Shown: piece by piece, positions 36,540-48,242 of the stretch
Position numbering within the stretch: the stretch's first letter is position 1
How the letters are laid out: each line of letters opens with the position of its first letter
NCBI GenBank assembly: GCA_963969595.1
Contig: OZ018410.1
Location: 3,100,001-3,164,000 of the forward strand
DNA from: Neckera pumila
Lineage: Eukaryota > Streptophyta > Bryopsida > Hypnales > Neckeraceae
Direction of reading: 5' to 3'
DNA length: 64,000 nucleotides
Made by a program: the position numbers and the translations under genes
The notes under the pieces: model-generated
Database searches by the model: none
What the model was told of the DNA's origin: nothing
The model's input: the letters and a program-made list of their open reading frames with translations, nothing else

Positions 36540-37449
36540 TTCGATCAGATGTAAGCTTACGTTAAAGTCAAGTTATATCTGCCCCTCTGCAGATCAGAAT
36601 CCCAAAGAGTGAAAAGCCTTAACTTCAGCTTACGGTAACAGCAGTCAGTGACTGATATGAAGCTTACTGATATTCTGCAATGTTTAGCTCGGTGTGCATC
36701 CCAAACCGACTGAACTGAACTTGGCGGTAACTCAAGCTAAAGTTAAACTTTCGTAAATGAATATACTGTATGAATCCCTGCAGCTAGTGCACCAATGGAA
36801 GTGGCATGCGTAACAATGTCCTGGACAGTACAGAAGACTTGTCGACCTTGGATCGATCAGTGAGTACTGATCAGTGAGTACTGTCATATTTGTTCCTGCA
36901 GTTCTGCATGCAACAGAGCGCGTCAGTGATCGACTGCCTAGCTAGTTAGCTACTGTAGCTAGCTGATGCATGACTCTATCGATCGTCGTTCTTAACTGAA
37001 CTTTACTGTTCGTTGTTTGCAACTTGCAAGCACCTCCAGCCACGAGGGGCAGCTCGGCAGAGGGCGTCAGTTTCTGAACGTGCAAATCCCCAGTCTGCGC
37101 AACCATTGAAGTTTGAAGGGGTGATGCACTTTGTGTCTCGGTAACAGGGATCCAGCTCGATGGGGGCGCAACTGGCGCAGGGACTTTCGATCGGAAAGAA
37201 ACGGTGAATTGAAGCTAGACGACTCACTCAGGGCGAGCTTAGCTCCTTCCCCAGGCCGACCAGGCGGGAAACCCAACACCACTCGACCTTTGGGTGTAAG
37301 TTAACGTCCATTTGGCACTAATTGGGCACTTTGGCAGTATTCCACGACTTTGGCACTTTCAGGATGTGCGTCCTTGGAACATAAAAGATGTCGATTGTAC
37401 TTTATCAATGGAAACAGAAGGGAGATCGAGGCCCTATTCTTAATTCACA
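36540..37449. other. Unique-looking intergenic DNA; no gene established
   Basis: Higher GC and few repeats. The duplicated phrase TCAGTGAGTACTG occurs at 36856-36880. Minus-strand frames at 37003-37282 show no domain. Confidence 0.35.
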
Positions 37450-37596
37450 AGGAGAACGGAAGGGCGATACCCGGGGTATATAATATTCAACATGTAACTT
37501 CACCTCTGGAATTTCTGTTTTAAGAAAGTTTTGTGTGGGGGGAGGTTACATATTGAATATCATATAACCGGTATCGCACTCCCAATCTTCCTGCGT
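37450..37596. repeat. Foldback with 55-bp arms
   Basis: The left arm (GGAGAACGGAAGGGCGATAC to ATATTCAACATGTAACTTC) pairs with the right arm (GGTTACATATTGAATATCAT to GGTATCGCACTCCCAATCTTC) around a loop of about 35 bp, with scattered mismatches. MITE or hairpin of unknown role. Confidence 0.65.
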
Positions 37597-37919
37597 AAGA
37601 GGAGAGAAACAACAAAACAAACGAATGACAAAGGCAAAAAAAACCAGGTGGAAAGATTGAGAAAGGAATACATCAAGAGCTAATCAAGGTTATGAGGTGG
37701 ACAAATAAGACCCCTATCAAGTGACCTCTTTCCTCAAATAATCTACATACTTTGCCTTCTCTCCAAAATTTTCCTACTAACCCAAACCTTCTCAAATTGT
37801 CTCAAAATCTGAGCATTGATATCTCGTTTTGTTTCATCTTGGCAACTTTCAAGACTTGCGATTTGAACTTTAAATTCATACACATTCATGTTTGTGGCCT
37901 AAAATTAAACCTTTGTAAA

Positions 37920-37956
37920 AAAAAATATATATATATATATATGTGTGTGTGTGTAA
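37920..37956. repeat. (TA)n(TG)n microsatellite
   Basis: A short TA run followed by a TG run after an A-rich stretch. Confidence 0.9.
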
Positions 37957-39522
37957 ATATATTTATCTTACTTTTATGACCAATTTTTAGAACTAACCCT
38001 TACATATTCTTGAATATTAAATATACAACATGTATTATGAGAGCCCAAATTCGATTTTGTTCCGTATCAAGCAATTATCAGCCTTTGGAAAGCCCTTGCG
38101 GAATTTTGAAACATTTGCATGTTGGCTCAAATCAGTTCAAAAGAATCAAATGCATCATTCATAACTCCATACTCACACATCCTTCATCTGCTTTTGAACA
38201 TAGCTTGTAGGTGAGTCCTAGATTTAAAAATCAAGTGTTTGATTGAGTGTTAAATTTTATGGATTTCAGTCTCCAGTGAGAATGCATATCGTGCTCAGCA
38301 AAGACAGAAGAGAAAGTCTAATTTTGGTCCATTTAAGGACTGGCTAGAAGTAAGAGTCTACTCCTTAATTGGAGAAGGGTTCTTCCCCCGCCTACATTCC
38401 CTGAACGAAAAAACTCATCATGTCCTGGCAAGAGAAACAAACTTAGGTCAAATGACCAGGATAGTTTCAACTTTTTGATGCGTACCAAGACATTGACAAC
38501 ATCAAGATAAAATTGTCTGCATAAAATTGTCCAAATAAGCATGGTTCCTACTACACAAGTTAATTCAATTAGTGCATCAGTTCAAATAGCAAGTTCTATT
38601 GTACCAATTAAATAAATTATGGATGAATGTGGTTTATTTAGTGTGGGTTCACATTTGGATGAAAATCACACTATTTGAGATAGTATGAAAATAATATAGA
38701 TCTTATTATATATATCTAATGACAATTAATAACCATAAAAGTGCACCTTGAAAATTTGCATAATTCCCAAATTACTGAAGTTAGTGTTATAAATGTAAGT
38801 GCTCTAGTTCAATTCACTTGTCTATAATTTTAGCTAAGTTTTTACTGGGTCTTGTTGAAAGCCAACATGAAATTCTACATTCATTTAGCAATGTATTCAT
38901 GTTTTTAGACATTGTATGAATAAATTATAAACTCTCAAAAGTGCAAAGGATAAGTGTTTCCACAGAGTCGAGAGTCACCATGAAATGGATACTTCAATTC
39001 TTTTACACGTGTTTGTCATTACAGCGGACTGAGTCAGATAATTATATATACAAGCATTACCTGGGGGGTACAGAGCATGTTCATCCACGTTCTCTCATTT
39101 TGGCCTCTACACAAAAGTTAAGCTAAAATCAAGCTCAGTTGCTCCCCCCAGATTGCCATTATGCATCAATAGTACTTTTCAGCCTCGCTTCTTTTGTGCG
39201 TTCAGCTAGCTCCAAGTCACTGACATGGATGTTCAGGAGCAACACAACATGCTTCCAATGTCACCAAATCCTCTCAGACACTAGCTGTTCAATCATGTAA
39301 AAATCATGTCAAATTACTTTCAAACTGATTCAATGTCACAGGAACCCCAAGGAGATCGATCGTTATACCTGCTGGGTCTGAGTATTTACAACTGTAGGCC
39401 TACGTACCACATGTGTATCTATTCTTCCTACCGATCCAAAATGGGTCTACCTCTGTCTACAATACCAACGAGTCCTTGGCTCCTTTCAGCTGATCGAATA
39501 GATATCCAAATGGGTTCACAAG
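37957..39522. other. Region downstream of the MYB gene
   Basis: It should include the 3' untranslated region of the minus-strand MYB gene next to 39522. The stretch at 38821-38940 resembles a decayed AGGTAACTACACC-type MITE (TGGGTCTTGTTGAAAGCC, ACATTGTATGAATAAATT). No other gene is recognised. Confidence 0.4.
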
Positions 39523-41599
39523 CTAGACCTGGTTTGCTTGATAATGCCCTGCTTCTTGACACAAAGACTCGAACTGGTGGAACTCCGCTTCGTCAAAATG
39601 GAGAGGAATAATCGATTCGAGCCCACTTTCAGAACCAGCATCTCCAAGCAACAAACTCTCAGGTTGCAAGTCTTCCATCAGAGCCGCTTGTTGGCGCTCC
39701 CAAAATGTGTCTGCTGCAGTGCTACAACTCGGCTCAGGCTGATCAAGGATGGCTGGAAACTTCTGGTAACTCGAGCTCTGGTGCAGAATTAAATCAAAAC
39801 AATCGGAAGTAGTACCTGAATTCGTGCTGCCGCACGGGCTGTGCACATCGGTATAGGACTCAGGACCGTGCAAAACGCTGGTAGGCGAGATTTGGTCACC
39901 GAAGACCGAGCCGGAGCAAATGCCGGACCGTCCCTCACCTGAATCCTCCTCGGTACCCATACACACATCTCCTATCATTGTGTCTAGACCCAACAGATCA
40001 TTCTGCGCAGCGAACCCATCTAAGACCGAGCCAGATCGCCCCTCTCCTGACTCTTCGGTCATAAGCACAGTACCGATACCCGAAGCTCCTAAAACCGATC
40101 CCGAGCTCAACACATGATCCAAGCCATCTAAGTCCGAGCATGAGTAACTGCCGGCTATCCCCTCGGTCGTAGGCACAGTACCACCAACAGAGGATTGAGC
40201 TTCTTCCACTGTGCGTGGTCCCTGCAAGTTGGACCCAACACTCTTCAGACTGGGCTCCAGCTTCACAGTCCCGAACTTGGGCCTCAGAGTGTGCTCCACT
40301 TCGGTCTTCCAGGAGCGCATGAAGAAGGCCGAGGGGTGAACTTTCTCCGGAGCTTGGGCCTCAGCAGTGGAGCTCTTGGGCCGCAGTCGGGCTTGGGCCT
40401 CAGCCACAGTGAGGTCCCATTGCGTCATGTGGGTGAGGCGGCTGGGGACCAAGGGCGTCCAGGAGGACGTGAGAAGCTCCTGCAAGTTGCTGGCGAGCTT
40501 GGGAGAGGAGGAGGAGAAGGGACCGATCCCCACTTGGGTCAAGCGTTTCTTCAAATGCGTGTTCCAGTAGTTTTTGATCTCGTTGTCGGTTCGTTTCGGC
40601 AAACGGCTGGCTATGGCGGACCATCTGGTGAAATGTCATCACCGACATGAAAATTAGTTCACAGACTCCACATAAACAGATTGATGGACAGAAAGCCACC
40701 CTTGTAAGCAATTCAGAATGTCCAGACATGGACTCCTTGGTTAATCTAAAGTGAGAAGATTATTACACAAGATGAAACAGGGTCTGCATAGACAAGAAAA
40801 ATGACAGCAAGAAGACCCACAACAATTGGTCTAATTGGTAATGTGAGTTTTCTTATGGGAAATTTCACTCATCTAAGCAGACCAAAGTTCCACTAGTCAT
40901 GTTCGGAATAGCTGATGAGACGGTGGTTAGCTAATGAGACAGGGATACGGTTGCCTTGAACACTGATGAAACTGGCATTACGTAATGCTAGTTTAAAAAT
41001 GGAAGTAACTCTGTTGAGTTCTTTCAGTGAGCGACTGTTCATTAGGGTGGAGACATTTTGAGTTGCCTGTTGAGACATAAGAAAGTTGCAATTCCGACTA
41101 GGGATTTAGTAATGAATTGAATGAATACCTGTTGCCAAGAATTGCGTGAAGCTGGAAAATGGTTTGCTCTTCTTCGTGGGAGAATCGACCTCGCTTAATG
41201 TCAGGCCTCAAATAGTTTGTCCACCTCAACCTGCAGCTCTTGCCGCACCTCGCAAGGCCTAGCCCAAAAACATAACCCAAACGCACAGTATCATAAATAA
41301 AGCAGCATTGTACCACATTAATCGTAACCCATCAATGCAACCATTCTTAATCCTAAATGAATGCCTATGATTCAGAAAGGTAGCACAATGTGGCACTCGC
41401 TGAGTACAGTACATGAATTTAATTTAGAAGCTAGCTGGGTAGGAGGAGGACAATGTGTTGTACCTGCTTTCTCTGGGAGTGCTCGCCAGCTTCCATGACC
41501 GTGTTGTTGAATGTATGCTACCAGCTTCAGATCCTCGTCTGGAGTCCACGGCCCCTTCTTCACTTTCGCCTCCTTGTCACAGCATGGAGCTCTTCCCAT
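39523..41599 (-). CDS. R2R3-MYB transcription factor, MIXTA-like (subgroup 9/10 type)
   Basis: Three coding exons on the minus strand: 41599-41464, 41258-41129 and 40624-39523, giving 455 residues. The introns (205 and 504 bp) are GT/AG and lie at the positions typical of plant R2R3-MYBs; the 130-bp second exon is characteristic. The start ATG has an ACCATGG context, and the protein opens [11 protein letters not shown]2 covers about residues 14-62 (W18, W38, W58). R3 covers about 66-113 (F71 in the usual first-Trp place, W90, W109), with [20 protein letters not shown] at 97-116. The bHLH-contact motif of R3 is absent. Residues 153-169 ([17 protein letters not shown]) match the QW-centred motif of the MIXTA/MYB16/MYB106 group and its relatives. 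Known members control epidermal outgrowth and cuticle or suberin genes in the nucleus. The long acidic Ser/Gly-rich tail repeats SGEGRSG twice. Family certain; subgroup likely; target genes not inferable. Confidence 0.95.
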
Positions 41600-42850
41600 G
41601 GTGAAGAAGATCAACGTAACAGTCCCTTCAGTTTAGACAAGCTAGCAAGCTGATGATGAAATCTAGATCTTTGCTTGTACCGTCAAGAAAAGGTTCAGGA
41701 TTTTTCTTCGCCCAGTCTCTACTCTGACAAATTGTGTGCAAGCAGCTGCTTTGGGAACAGAATCATCAGCTGCTGATATCATGGAATATATCCCCGTGAA
41801 GAACACCAATTTAAAAAAAAAAAATCGGTCAACAACAAACCGCCCTCCCAGTCCTACAGACCACACCCGGTACAGACGCCGACATTTGAGTATTCCAAGT
41901 AGAAATTAAGGCGCAGGCTTCGAAGTCGAAGTGTACTGTACCAACTACAGTAGATGCTAATTCATATCAAGGTCCGTAAGAGAATGCAAGAATCGTGGAG
42001 AGGAATGTGATTTTGCATAGCTGTAGCTAGCTAGCTGTAACTAATGTAAGTCGGTGACTTGAACTCAAAGTATCAAAAAACTTGTAACTGCGAACTATGC
42101 AAAAATCTGCAACTGTTGCTAAATTCCGATGCTAAAGAGAAGACTACCCAGATCAATGTGAGGAGTTGCTAACTGAGAGTACAAGCTTTGGAGAGATCGC
42201 GCAATGTCCGAAAACCTACAGCAGGCCACCTTTTTTCAACACTCAAGGCTACACGATCCAGTGAGAACAATGTGGTTTTCGTATCCTCTCGCTCACTAGA
42301 ATTTTAGTGGCTTGAACTCAAAGCTAACTTGGAATGTACACACTATGCAAATCTGCAAATAATCTGTAATAGCTCTTAACCTAGTTCCACTGCTAAAGAC
42401 ATGCAGTTTGCACAAAGTGCAAGCTTCGGGACGAAGGTGTCTAATAATTTCCGAATTGAAACCTGCAGCAAGCTCGCAGACTACACAATCCCGTAAGATC
42501 GATCAATTTGAGAACTTGCAGCTAGAGAATGCACATTTGCTTTAAGACCATTGTGGATTTGCATGCATCCCCGACTCGAAGGCGGTGGAAGAATTGGGGA
42601 GTAACTTACGTATGCAATTGCAAGCAACGTACTGTGATTGAGGAAGAGACAGGGCAGACAGTCGTCTTTATAGCGATCCGCGTCCCCATTTGTCAAGGGT
42701 CCACGCAAGTCAACACGGGACGGCTCTGCAATTTATGGCACCCGCTTCTGTCTCCAGCCAGACATCATCCGTCTTCCATCAGTTTCTTTTTTTCTTTTCT
42801 TTTTCTTTGCAATTGAATGGACTGGATGTTACTTATTTTACTCTACACTG
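41600..42850 (-). promoter_or_regulatory. Upstream region and leader of the MYB gene
   Basis: Unique-looking DNA 5' of the MYB start codon, expected to hold the promoter and untranslated leader. No start site can be fixed. It includes the imperfect duplication at 42054-42505. No other coding gene is seen. Confidence 0.5.
42054..42505. repeat. Imperfect tandem duplication upstream of MYB (period about 253 bp)
   Basis: Ordered matching blocks in the two units: GTGACTTGAACTCAAAG and GTGGCTTGAACTCAAAG; ACTATGCAAAAATCTGCAA and ACTATGCAAATCTGCAA; GATGCTAAAGAGA and ACTGCTAAAGACA; AAACCTACAGCA and AAACCTGCAGCA; CTACACGATCCAGTGAG and CTACACAATCCCGTAAG. The similarity is old but clear. Confidence 0.7.
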
Positions 42851-43619
42851 ATGAAATGATGTATTTTCTATTGCAGTTAAAAGCTGAAATTGCAAGTACA
42901 TAACACCAGGTAGGACTACTGTAGGCCATTGTTCATGAGATGAGTGGCGTCCTTGGAGCTGTTCTGAGTCTCTGACACCTCATCTAGCTAGAAGTCTGCC
43001 AACTGGGTTCAGCAGGAGGGCAGGAAAGTGAGAGACACACTAATTGCACGACGCTATAGGCGGTATGCATTTAAAAAAGCAATCGTCATTGGGGCCTCAT
43101 GATGGCCCTGGAGTAGATTTATTCATTCAGGAATCCCGGAAGGTAGTGAGGCTCCATTCCGAAATCGGATGTTCAGTTGAATCATTTTTCATTAAATATC
43201 TTTCCTTTTTTCTTCTTTTTTTGACACAAATGAAACGGAATTTCATTGCTCATTCTATGTCTTTGAAATTGTGTGACTCTTCAGTTGTGGTTAGTGATCA
43301 AGAACTAGTTTATGGAATTTTGTGCAATATGCTACCTTCAAGACAAACAGGCATCAAGTTTGGCTACTTTTAGAATGAGTGGCACTAAAAAAATAGAAAA
43401 GAAAGGATTTTGTAAGTTGTAAAGGATGATTGGGAGTACTATAATTGAAAACTGACTAAATAGATGCTAACTCCAATGTAGAGTAAGTAACAAATTGGCT
43501 ATCAAACTCTATTGGTTGCTACAGTCTTGGCAAAAAACTAATTTTTTTGAGGATTTTCTCCGATGTACATTTAGCTACTAAAATATTTAAGTAGCAATGG
43601 AGTGAATTTTAGCTAGTTC
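42851..43619. other. Intergenic with one retroposon tail
   Basis: An inverted retroposon tail lies at 43195-43249: a T-rich run, then GACACAAATGAAACGGAATT. A 109-codon frame at 43044-43373 crosses it and is not considered real. Confidence 0.45.
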
Positions 43620-44012
43620 TATGAATGCTAGTGTGATCTTTGTGGTTCTTTGTGGTTTCCCACCAAGCCACTTGTGGTTGGTGGTCTTGTAAGGTAACTA
43701 CACATTAAATTTCACAATTAAGCAATTCAACATGGTTCCCACTATTATATTGGAATTTTTCTGTAGAAGTTGTGTTGGTAGTCAAAACGGGATTCTAAAT
43801 TCTCTTAGAATGCATTTTTTGGACATTGTGTGAATAAAGTACAAATTTTCAAAGTGTTGAAAATAGGTGTTTCTAAAAGCAATCATAGATTTTCATGAAT
43901 AAAGGGAGTACATTTTAGGCAAGAGTCTGTAGTGAGAGATTTTAGAAAGCATGAGATTTTAGGTGTAGTTATCTTACTTTATTTTTGCAATGAAATTCCA
44001 TTTCATGTATAT
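43620..44012 (+). mobile_element. Retroposon copy interrupted by a MITE
   Basis: TTTGTGGTTTCCCACCAAGCC and ACTTGTGGTTGGTGGTCTTG match the body at 36300-36363. The tail TTGCAATGAAATTCCATTTC resumes after the MITE at 43692-43974. A (TA)n run at 44014-44038 follows. Confidence 0.6.
43692..43974 (+). mobile_element. AGGTAACTACACC-type MITE, copy 3 (283 bp)
   Basis: Flanked by TA at 43690-43691 and 43975-43976. The ends are AGGTAACTACACATTAAA and TTTTAGGTGTAGTTATCT. It sits inside a retroposon whose uninterrupted relative is at 36276-36410. Confidence 0.82.
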
Positions 44013-44038
44013 GTACATATATATATATATATATATAT

Positions 44039-44229
44039 TCAAAAAATCTCAAGATAAGAACAAACATAAGGTTATTAAGGTAGAAAGATGGTCTTTGGAT
44101 AGCAATGATTAACGCTAGAGTAAGGTCTCCAAGGCTCACAGGGGCACCACACTACCTATTATCAATTGGATTCAAGATTGGATTTAGTAACTATATAATG
44201 TAAGGTAGGTACCGTAAAACCGCTACTTT
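44039..44229. other. Short intergenic stretch
   Basis: No gene or repeat terminus recognised. Confidence 0.3.
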
Positions 44230-44887
44230 TTGCTACTATGCCTACTTATTATTATTAGATTGGACAAATTTTCATATTTTCTTGTTAACAAGTGACAAGA
44301 GGTTCTAATACACCAAAGAATATGACATTTGGATGCCATATGCAAAAGCTATGAAGGGTCAAAAAAAAAATTGGTAGAGGTTCTAGAATTGTGTCTTCTA
44401 CATGGGTGCATATTGATTTTAGCAATGCATAAAGAGTGATGATGGCGATTTTAAGCAAAAGTGTGATTTGGGATAATATGAGATGAGAGTTACGAGTAAT
44501 TCTAGTTTGTGGGTAGGTATAGAGTCCTTGGATTCCAAACCTACCCGCAAATTGGAATCCCTCATAATTCTCATTGCATTAAATAAAATGGAGTGATTCA
44601 AACTTCTCTACTTCTAAATATTTCTTTAGAACCACTCTCAATTTTTTATTTTTCAAAAAAAGTGATTTTTAAAGAATCTTTTTGAGCTGCCCGCCGAGTA
44701 ACAAAAACTACATATCATGCAATAACTTTTTAACCATGTAGTCAATATTTTTGAATTTTGTTGGAGCTAAAAGCTACTCCTTGAGCACATGTTGGGTGAA
44801 ATCTCTAAAGAAAAAAATAAACTCCATTCCTAATGAGTTGCCCAAAATCGCTATGTTGCCAAAAAATGGTGTTTGGTCCTTTAGAGG
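44230..44887 (+). mobile_element. TTAA element, copy N, left end lost
   Basis: The right end GTTTGGTCCTTTAGAGG abuts TTAA at 44888-44891. The right half matches the right half of copy D (GCTATGTTGCCAAAAAA, CAATAACTTTTTAACCAT). The left boundary is not recognisable. Confidence 0.65.
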
Positions 44888-45035
44888 TTAATATTTATCT
44901 TTCTCGTAATATGAAATATAAATAATTATTTAGGAATTCATGAAGCAAATATTGACTTGTTGCTTCAATGAAAATAAATATATTAAGGAAGATTTTAAAA
45001 TGTTAAGATAGTTTTTTATTATTAAATATAATTAA

Positions 45036-45493
45036 CACCTAGAGGACCAAGTGATCTTTCTACATACGTAAGAGATCTCAGATAGTTATGCACAAAGTCG
45101 ATTTTTGTCGGATGTTCAGCAAATTTTTATACAAGGTGTGACATGCATGTATCCTCTCAATGGAAATATAATCTTTTTTGATCGGGTGCAGCCTGTATCA
45201 AAAGTTACATTGCCCTGTACTTTTTGGGTAGTCTAGGCAACATTGTGTAGCATGTGCAAAAATCATCTTTTATTTCTGAAATTTGGAAGGTAAGTAACAT
45301 ATATTATATCTTATAGCTTCAAAGTTATAATCTTTTAATCTAAACAATCAAAGTTTACGAATTTTTTCACACATTCCGATTGTAGCCTGGTACAAACTTG
45401 TATGGTTGAGTTTTGAAAAAAAATTATTTTTTTCTCACAACCCTAAGAAGTGATAGCTTTTCACAATTTTTGCCCAAAATGTGCCTCAGTCCT
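45036..45493 (+). mobile_element. TTAA element, copy M, short (about 458 bp)
   Basis: The left end CACCTAGAGGACCAAGTGATC follows TTAA at 45032-45035. The right part keeps GTGCCTCAGTCCTTT but then runs straight into the TTAA and left end of copy L, so its terminal GGGG is missing. A weak core motif is at 45327-45366. Confidence 0.65.
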
Positions 45494-45497
45494 TTAA

Positions 45498-46210
45498 CTC
45501 CTAACGATCCAATGGAGGTGTGCTTTCAAAATAGGCCCAAATTGCCTAGAATTTGAGAAATTCGGTTTCTCATTTTTTCCCTAAAGTTCACATTGAAAGT
45601 GAGAACCCAAAAAAAATTTAGATCATTTGACCACGTAGTTTAGTAGATATTTAAGTTTGTGGTTTTATTTAGGTCAATGGAAAATTGGGAATGCACTTTG
45701 AAAGAGTTCATCTTTATGAGAATGTTTTGAAATGATGCCTTTTTTGTGCTCAATGAAGATAAGAGAGTTGAGAGTGTACGTGTAAAATTTCACAACATTC
45801 CAAGCATTTTTCAAATCATAGTACAGCTTGCAATGCATGACCATGGGCCTTGAAATGAGAGTAATATTTGTAAGAAAACCAAGAATAGGCACACTTATTT
45901 TCTCTTTAAGCTCCTTGAATATGTTCTTTTTGAGGTAGGCAACAATCACATTGGTTGGTTGACTTTTTAGTCCATGCCCAAATTAAACCCAAAAACGTGA
46001 TGAGCTATGAACTACACTACACCACTCAACTTAAGAAAATTCTACAAGACAAAATTTAACTCAAAATTTGATGAAATTCTCAACTATTAGATTCATAACG
46101 CAATCTATTTTTTAGAAATAATACATATTAAAAAAAACTCAAAATTTACAAACAAGAAGCTCAAAAAAGAGGAGCAACAACTAGAAAATGGTCACTTGGG
46201 TCATTAGGGA
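45498..46210 (-). mobile_element. TTAA-flanked element, copy L, subfamily 4 (713 bp)
   Basis: Lies between TTAA at 45494-45497 and TTAA at 46211-46214. The ends are CTCCTAACGATCCAATGG and TTGGGTCATTAGGGA. A minus-strand version of the core (GATCATTTGACCACGTAG) is at 45622-45655. The interior is shared with copies K and S. Confidence 0.8.
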
Positions 46211-46239
46211 TTAATGCACCAATATTCTACATTTTAGTG

Positions 46240-46474
46240 ACCATCAAAGTCAATAGATATTTCTACAATGTTTCCATTTGTACATAGGGATGTCTATGAG
46301 TCCCAATTACAATAAGACCTAATTCAAAAGTAGTACATGTTTGCAATGAAAATCCATTTCATTTGTGTCCCAAAAAAAAAGAAAGTAGAACATTCTTGTA
46401 CAATAACAATAAATATTTATATGATAGAGTCAAATGTTGAGAAATTAGTGAGGGCAACCTAATTTCGCTATTTA
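46240..46474. mobile_element. AAATAGTGAAATTAGG-type MITE, copy 2, interrupted
   Basis: CATCAAAGTCAATAGATATTT and the right end GGCAACCTAATTTCGCTATTT match the copy at 22252-22534. A retroposon tail (TTGCAATGAAAATCCATTTC plus an A run, 46341-46382) is inserted in it. The left terminus is eroded. Confidence 0.55.
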
Positions 46475-46548
46475 GTATAGGTTGTGGACTTCTTTTTACA
46501 AATGAGATATGATTGTGAGGTTATGATGTGGTCCATTCATTTCTTTAA

Positions 46549-47463
46549 CCCCTAAAGAACCAACATGCGTTTTTTGGCATTATAGAAATTTCGGGCAGGT
46601 ACATGTGACTAGAGGTTTAAATATTTTGGGCTAAAATTTTAATAGAACTTGGAGATGAGGAATTTCTTTCATGTGCATCAAATTTCATGGCATTTGGAAA
46701 TACAAGTCAAAAGTTATGGCCTAATATGTTGCTTTTTTCACCGGGCGGGCAGTTTGGGCAACTGTGAAAAAATCAGAAATAAAAATTTGAAACTGGTTTT
46801 CTACAATTATATATATGTAGAAAGGTTTGAATCATTCCATTCCAATCATTGAGTCAAAAGTTATGAGGGCTTTTAGTTTGTGGGCAGTTATAGATTCTCT
46901 ACTATAAAAAAAACTTTGTAATCATTTATTTGACTCAGTTTTCAATATTTTTGGAAAAAAATAAAATCCTAGGATGTAGATTGATTATTACAACATTTCA
47001 ACCGTTGGGATTGGCGCTTTTTTAATTCATAAATCAATTCTTTACAATTTAGTATTTTGAATCATTATCTACTTCTTTCTACTTACTATTTTTTTTCCTA
47101 TATGTTGTACAATTCCAAATGATGCAAAAAATTTCAAGCATATTGCCAATTTATTTAGGAAATTGAATTCAAAGAAGCACCACCATTTTGAACATTTTTT
47201 CATTGAAAAATGAGCTTGTGAAGTGCAGCTACCCGGATTTTTGCAGGATTGAAAAATGGTTTTGGAGACTTTGAATGCTTATATCTTTTGATCTTCACGG
47301 TGGAATTATCTGAAATTTTTACCACATGTTGTAATACATCAAACTACAAGATCCTACGGTTACATGTATCAAAAATTGTTTTTTTCCAAAAATTTGGTAG
47401 TTGTATTAGAAATGGCAGTTCTGGAGCGTTTTTGGTGATTACATAGTCAAGGAACTTTAGGGG
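46549..47463 (+). mobile_element. TTAA-flanked element, copy J, subfamily 2 (915 bp)
   Basis: Lies between TTAA at 46545-46548 and TTAA at 47464-47467. The ends are CCCCTAAAGAACCAACATGC and AAGGAACTTTAGGGG. Collinear with copy I throughout and identical in length. The core motif is at about 47279-47315. Confidence 0.92.
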
Positions 47464-47467
47464 TTAA

Positions 47468-48238
47468 CCTCTACTAATCCAAGGGGAGTATACTATCAAA
47501 CTAGACCACAATTTCCAAGAACTTGAGAAATTTGTTTGCTCATTTTTTCTGGAGATTGGATAGAATGTAACCATAGTATCTTGAAGTTCACATTGAGAGT
47601 GAGCACCTAAAGAAATTTTCAGATTATTTGACCACATGGTTTAGCAAATATTTATGTTTGAAGTTTTAATTGGATCAATGGAAATGTAAGACATTGCCTT
47701 TTGAAGGAGCATATCTTAGCAAGAATGTTTGGAATGATGCTTTTTCTGTGCTCAGTGAAAGTTAAGAGAGTTGAAAATGTACATTTAAAATTTCACAACA
47801 TTCCAAACATTTTTCAATTCATGGTGGAGCTTGCAACATTTGCACGGTGGTCACTAAAATGAGAGTAGTGTTTGTAGGAAAAACAAGAACGGGACACTTG
47901 TCTTCTCCTTGAACTCCTTGGATCTGCTCTTTTTGAGGTGGTCTGACCTTTTTGAGGTGGGCAAGAATCAAATTAGCTGTCTAATTGTTTTTGTCCATGC
48001 CCAAATCAACCCCCCCAAAATGAGCTGTGCGTGAACTACCCTACAGCACTTAACTTTAAAAAATTCCACAAAGTGGAGTGTAACTCAAAATTTGATGAAA
48101 CTACCACCATTGGATTCATAACACAGCCTATTTTCTAGTTTTTTTTTTTTTTATTTTAAACAAAACTCAAAATTTGAGAATGGGAAACTATAAAATTAGG
48201 GGCGTCAACCAGGAAATGGTTGCTTGGGTCAGTAGAGG
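47468..48238 (-). mobile_element. TTAA-flanked element, copy K, subfamily 4 (771 bp)
   Basis: Shares TTAA 47464-47467 with copy J and ends before TTAA at 48239-48242. The ends are CCTCTACTAATCCAAG and CTTGGGTCAGTAGAGG. The core motif is on the minus strand at about 47622-47660. Confidence 0.87.
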
Positions 48239-48242
48239 TTAA

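Noticed and set aside
37003..37282. Two overlapping minus-strand frames in GC-richer DNA
   Set aside because: No domain and different frames over the same bases; not supported as a gene.
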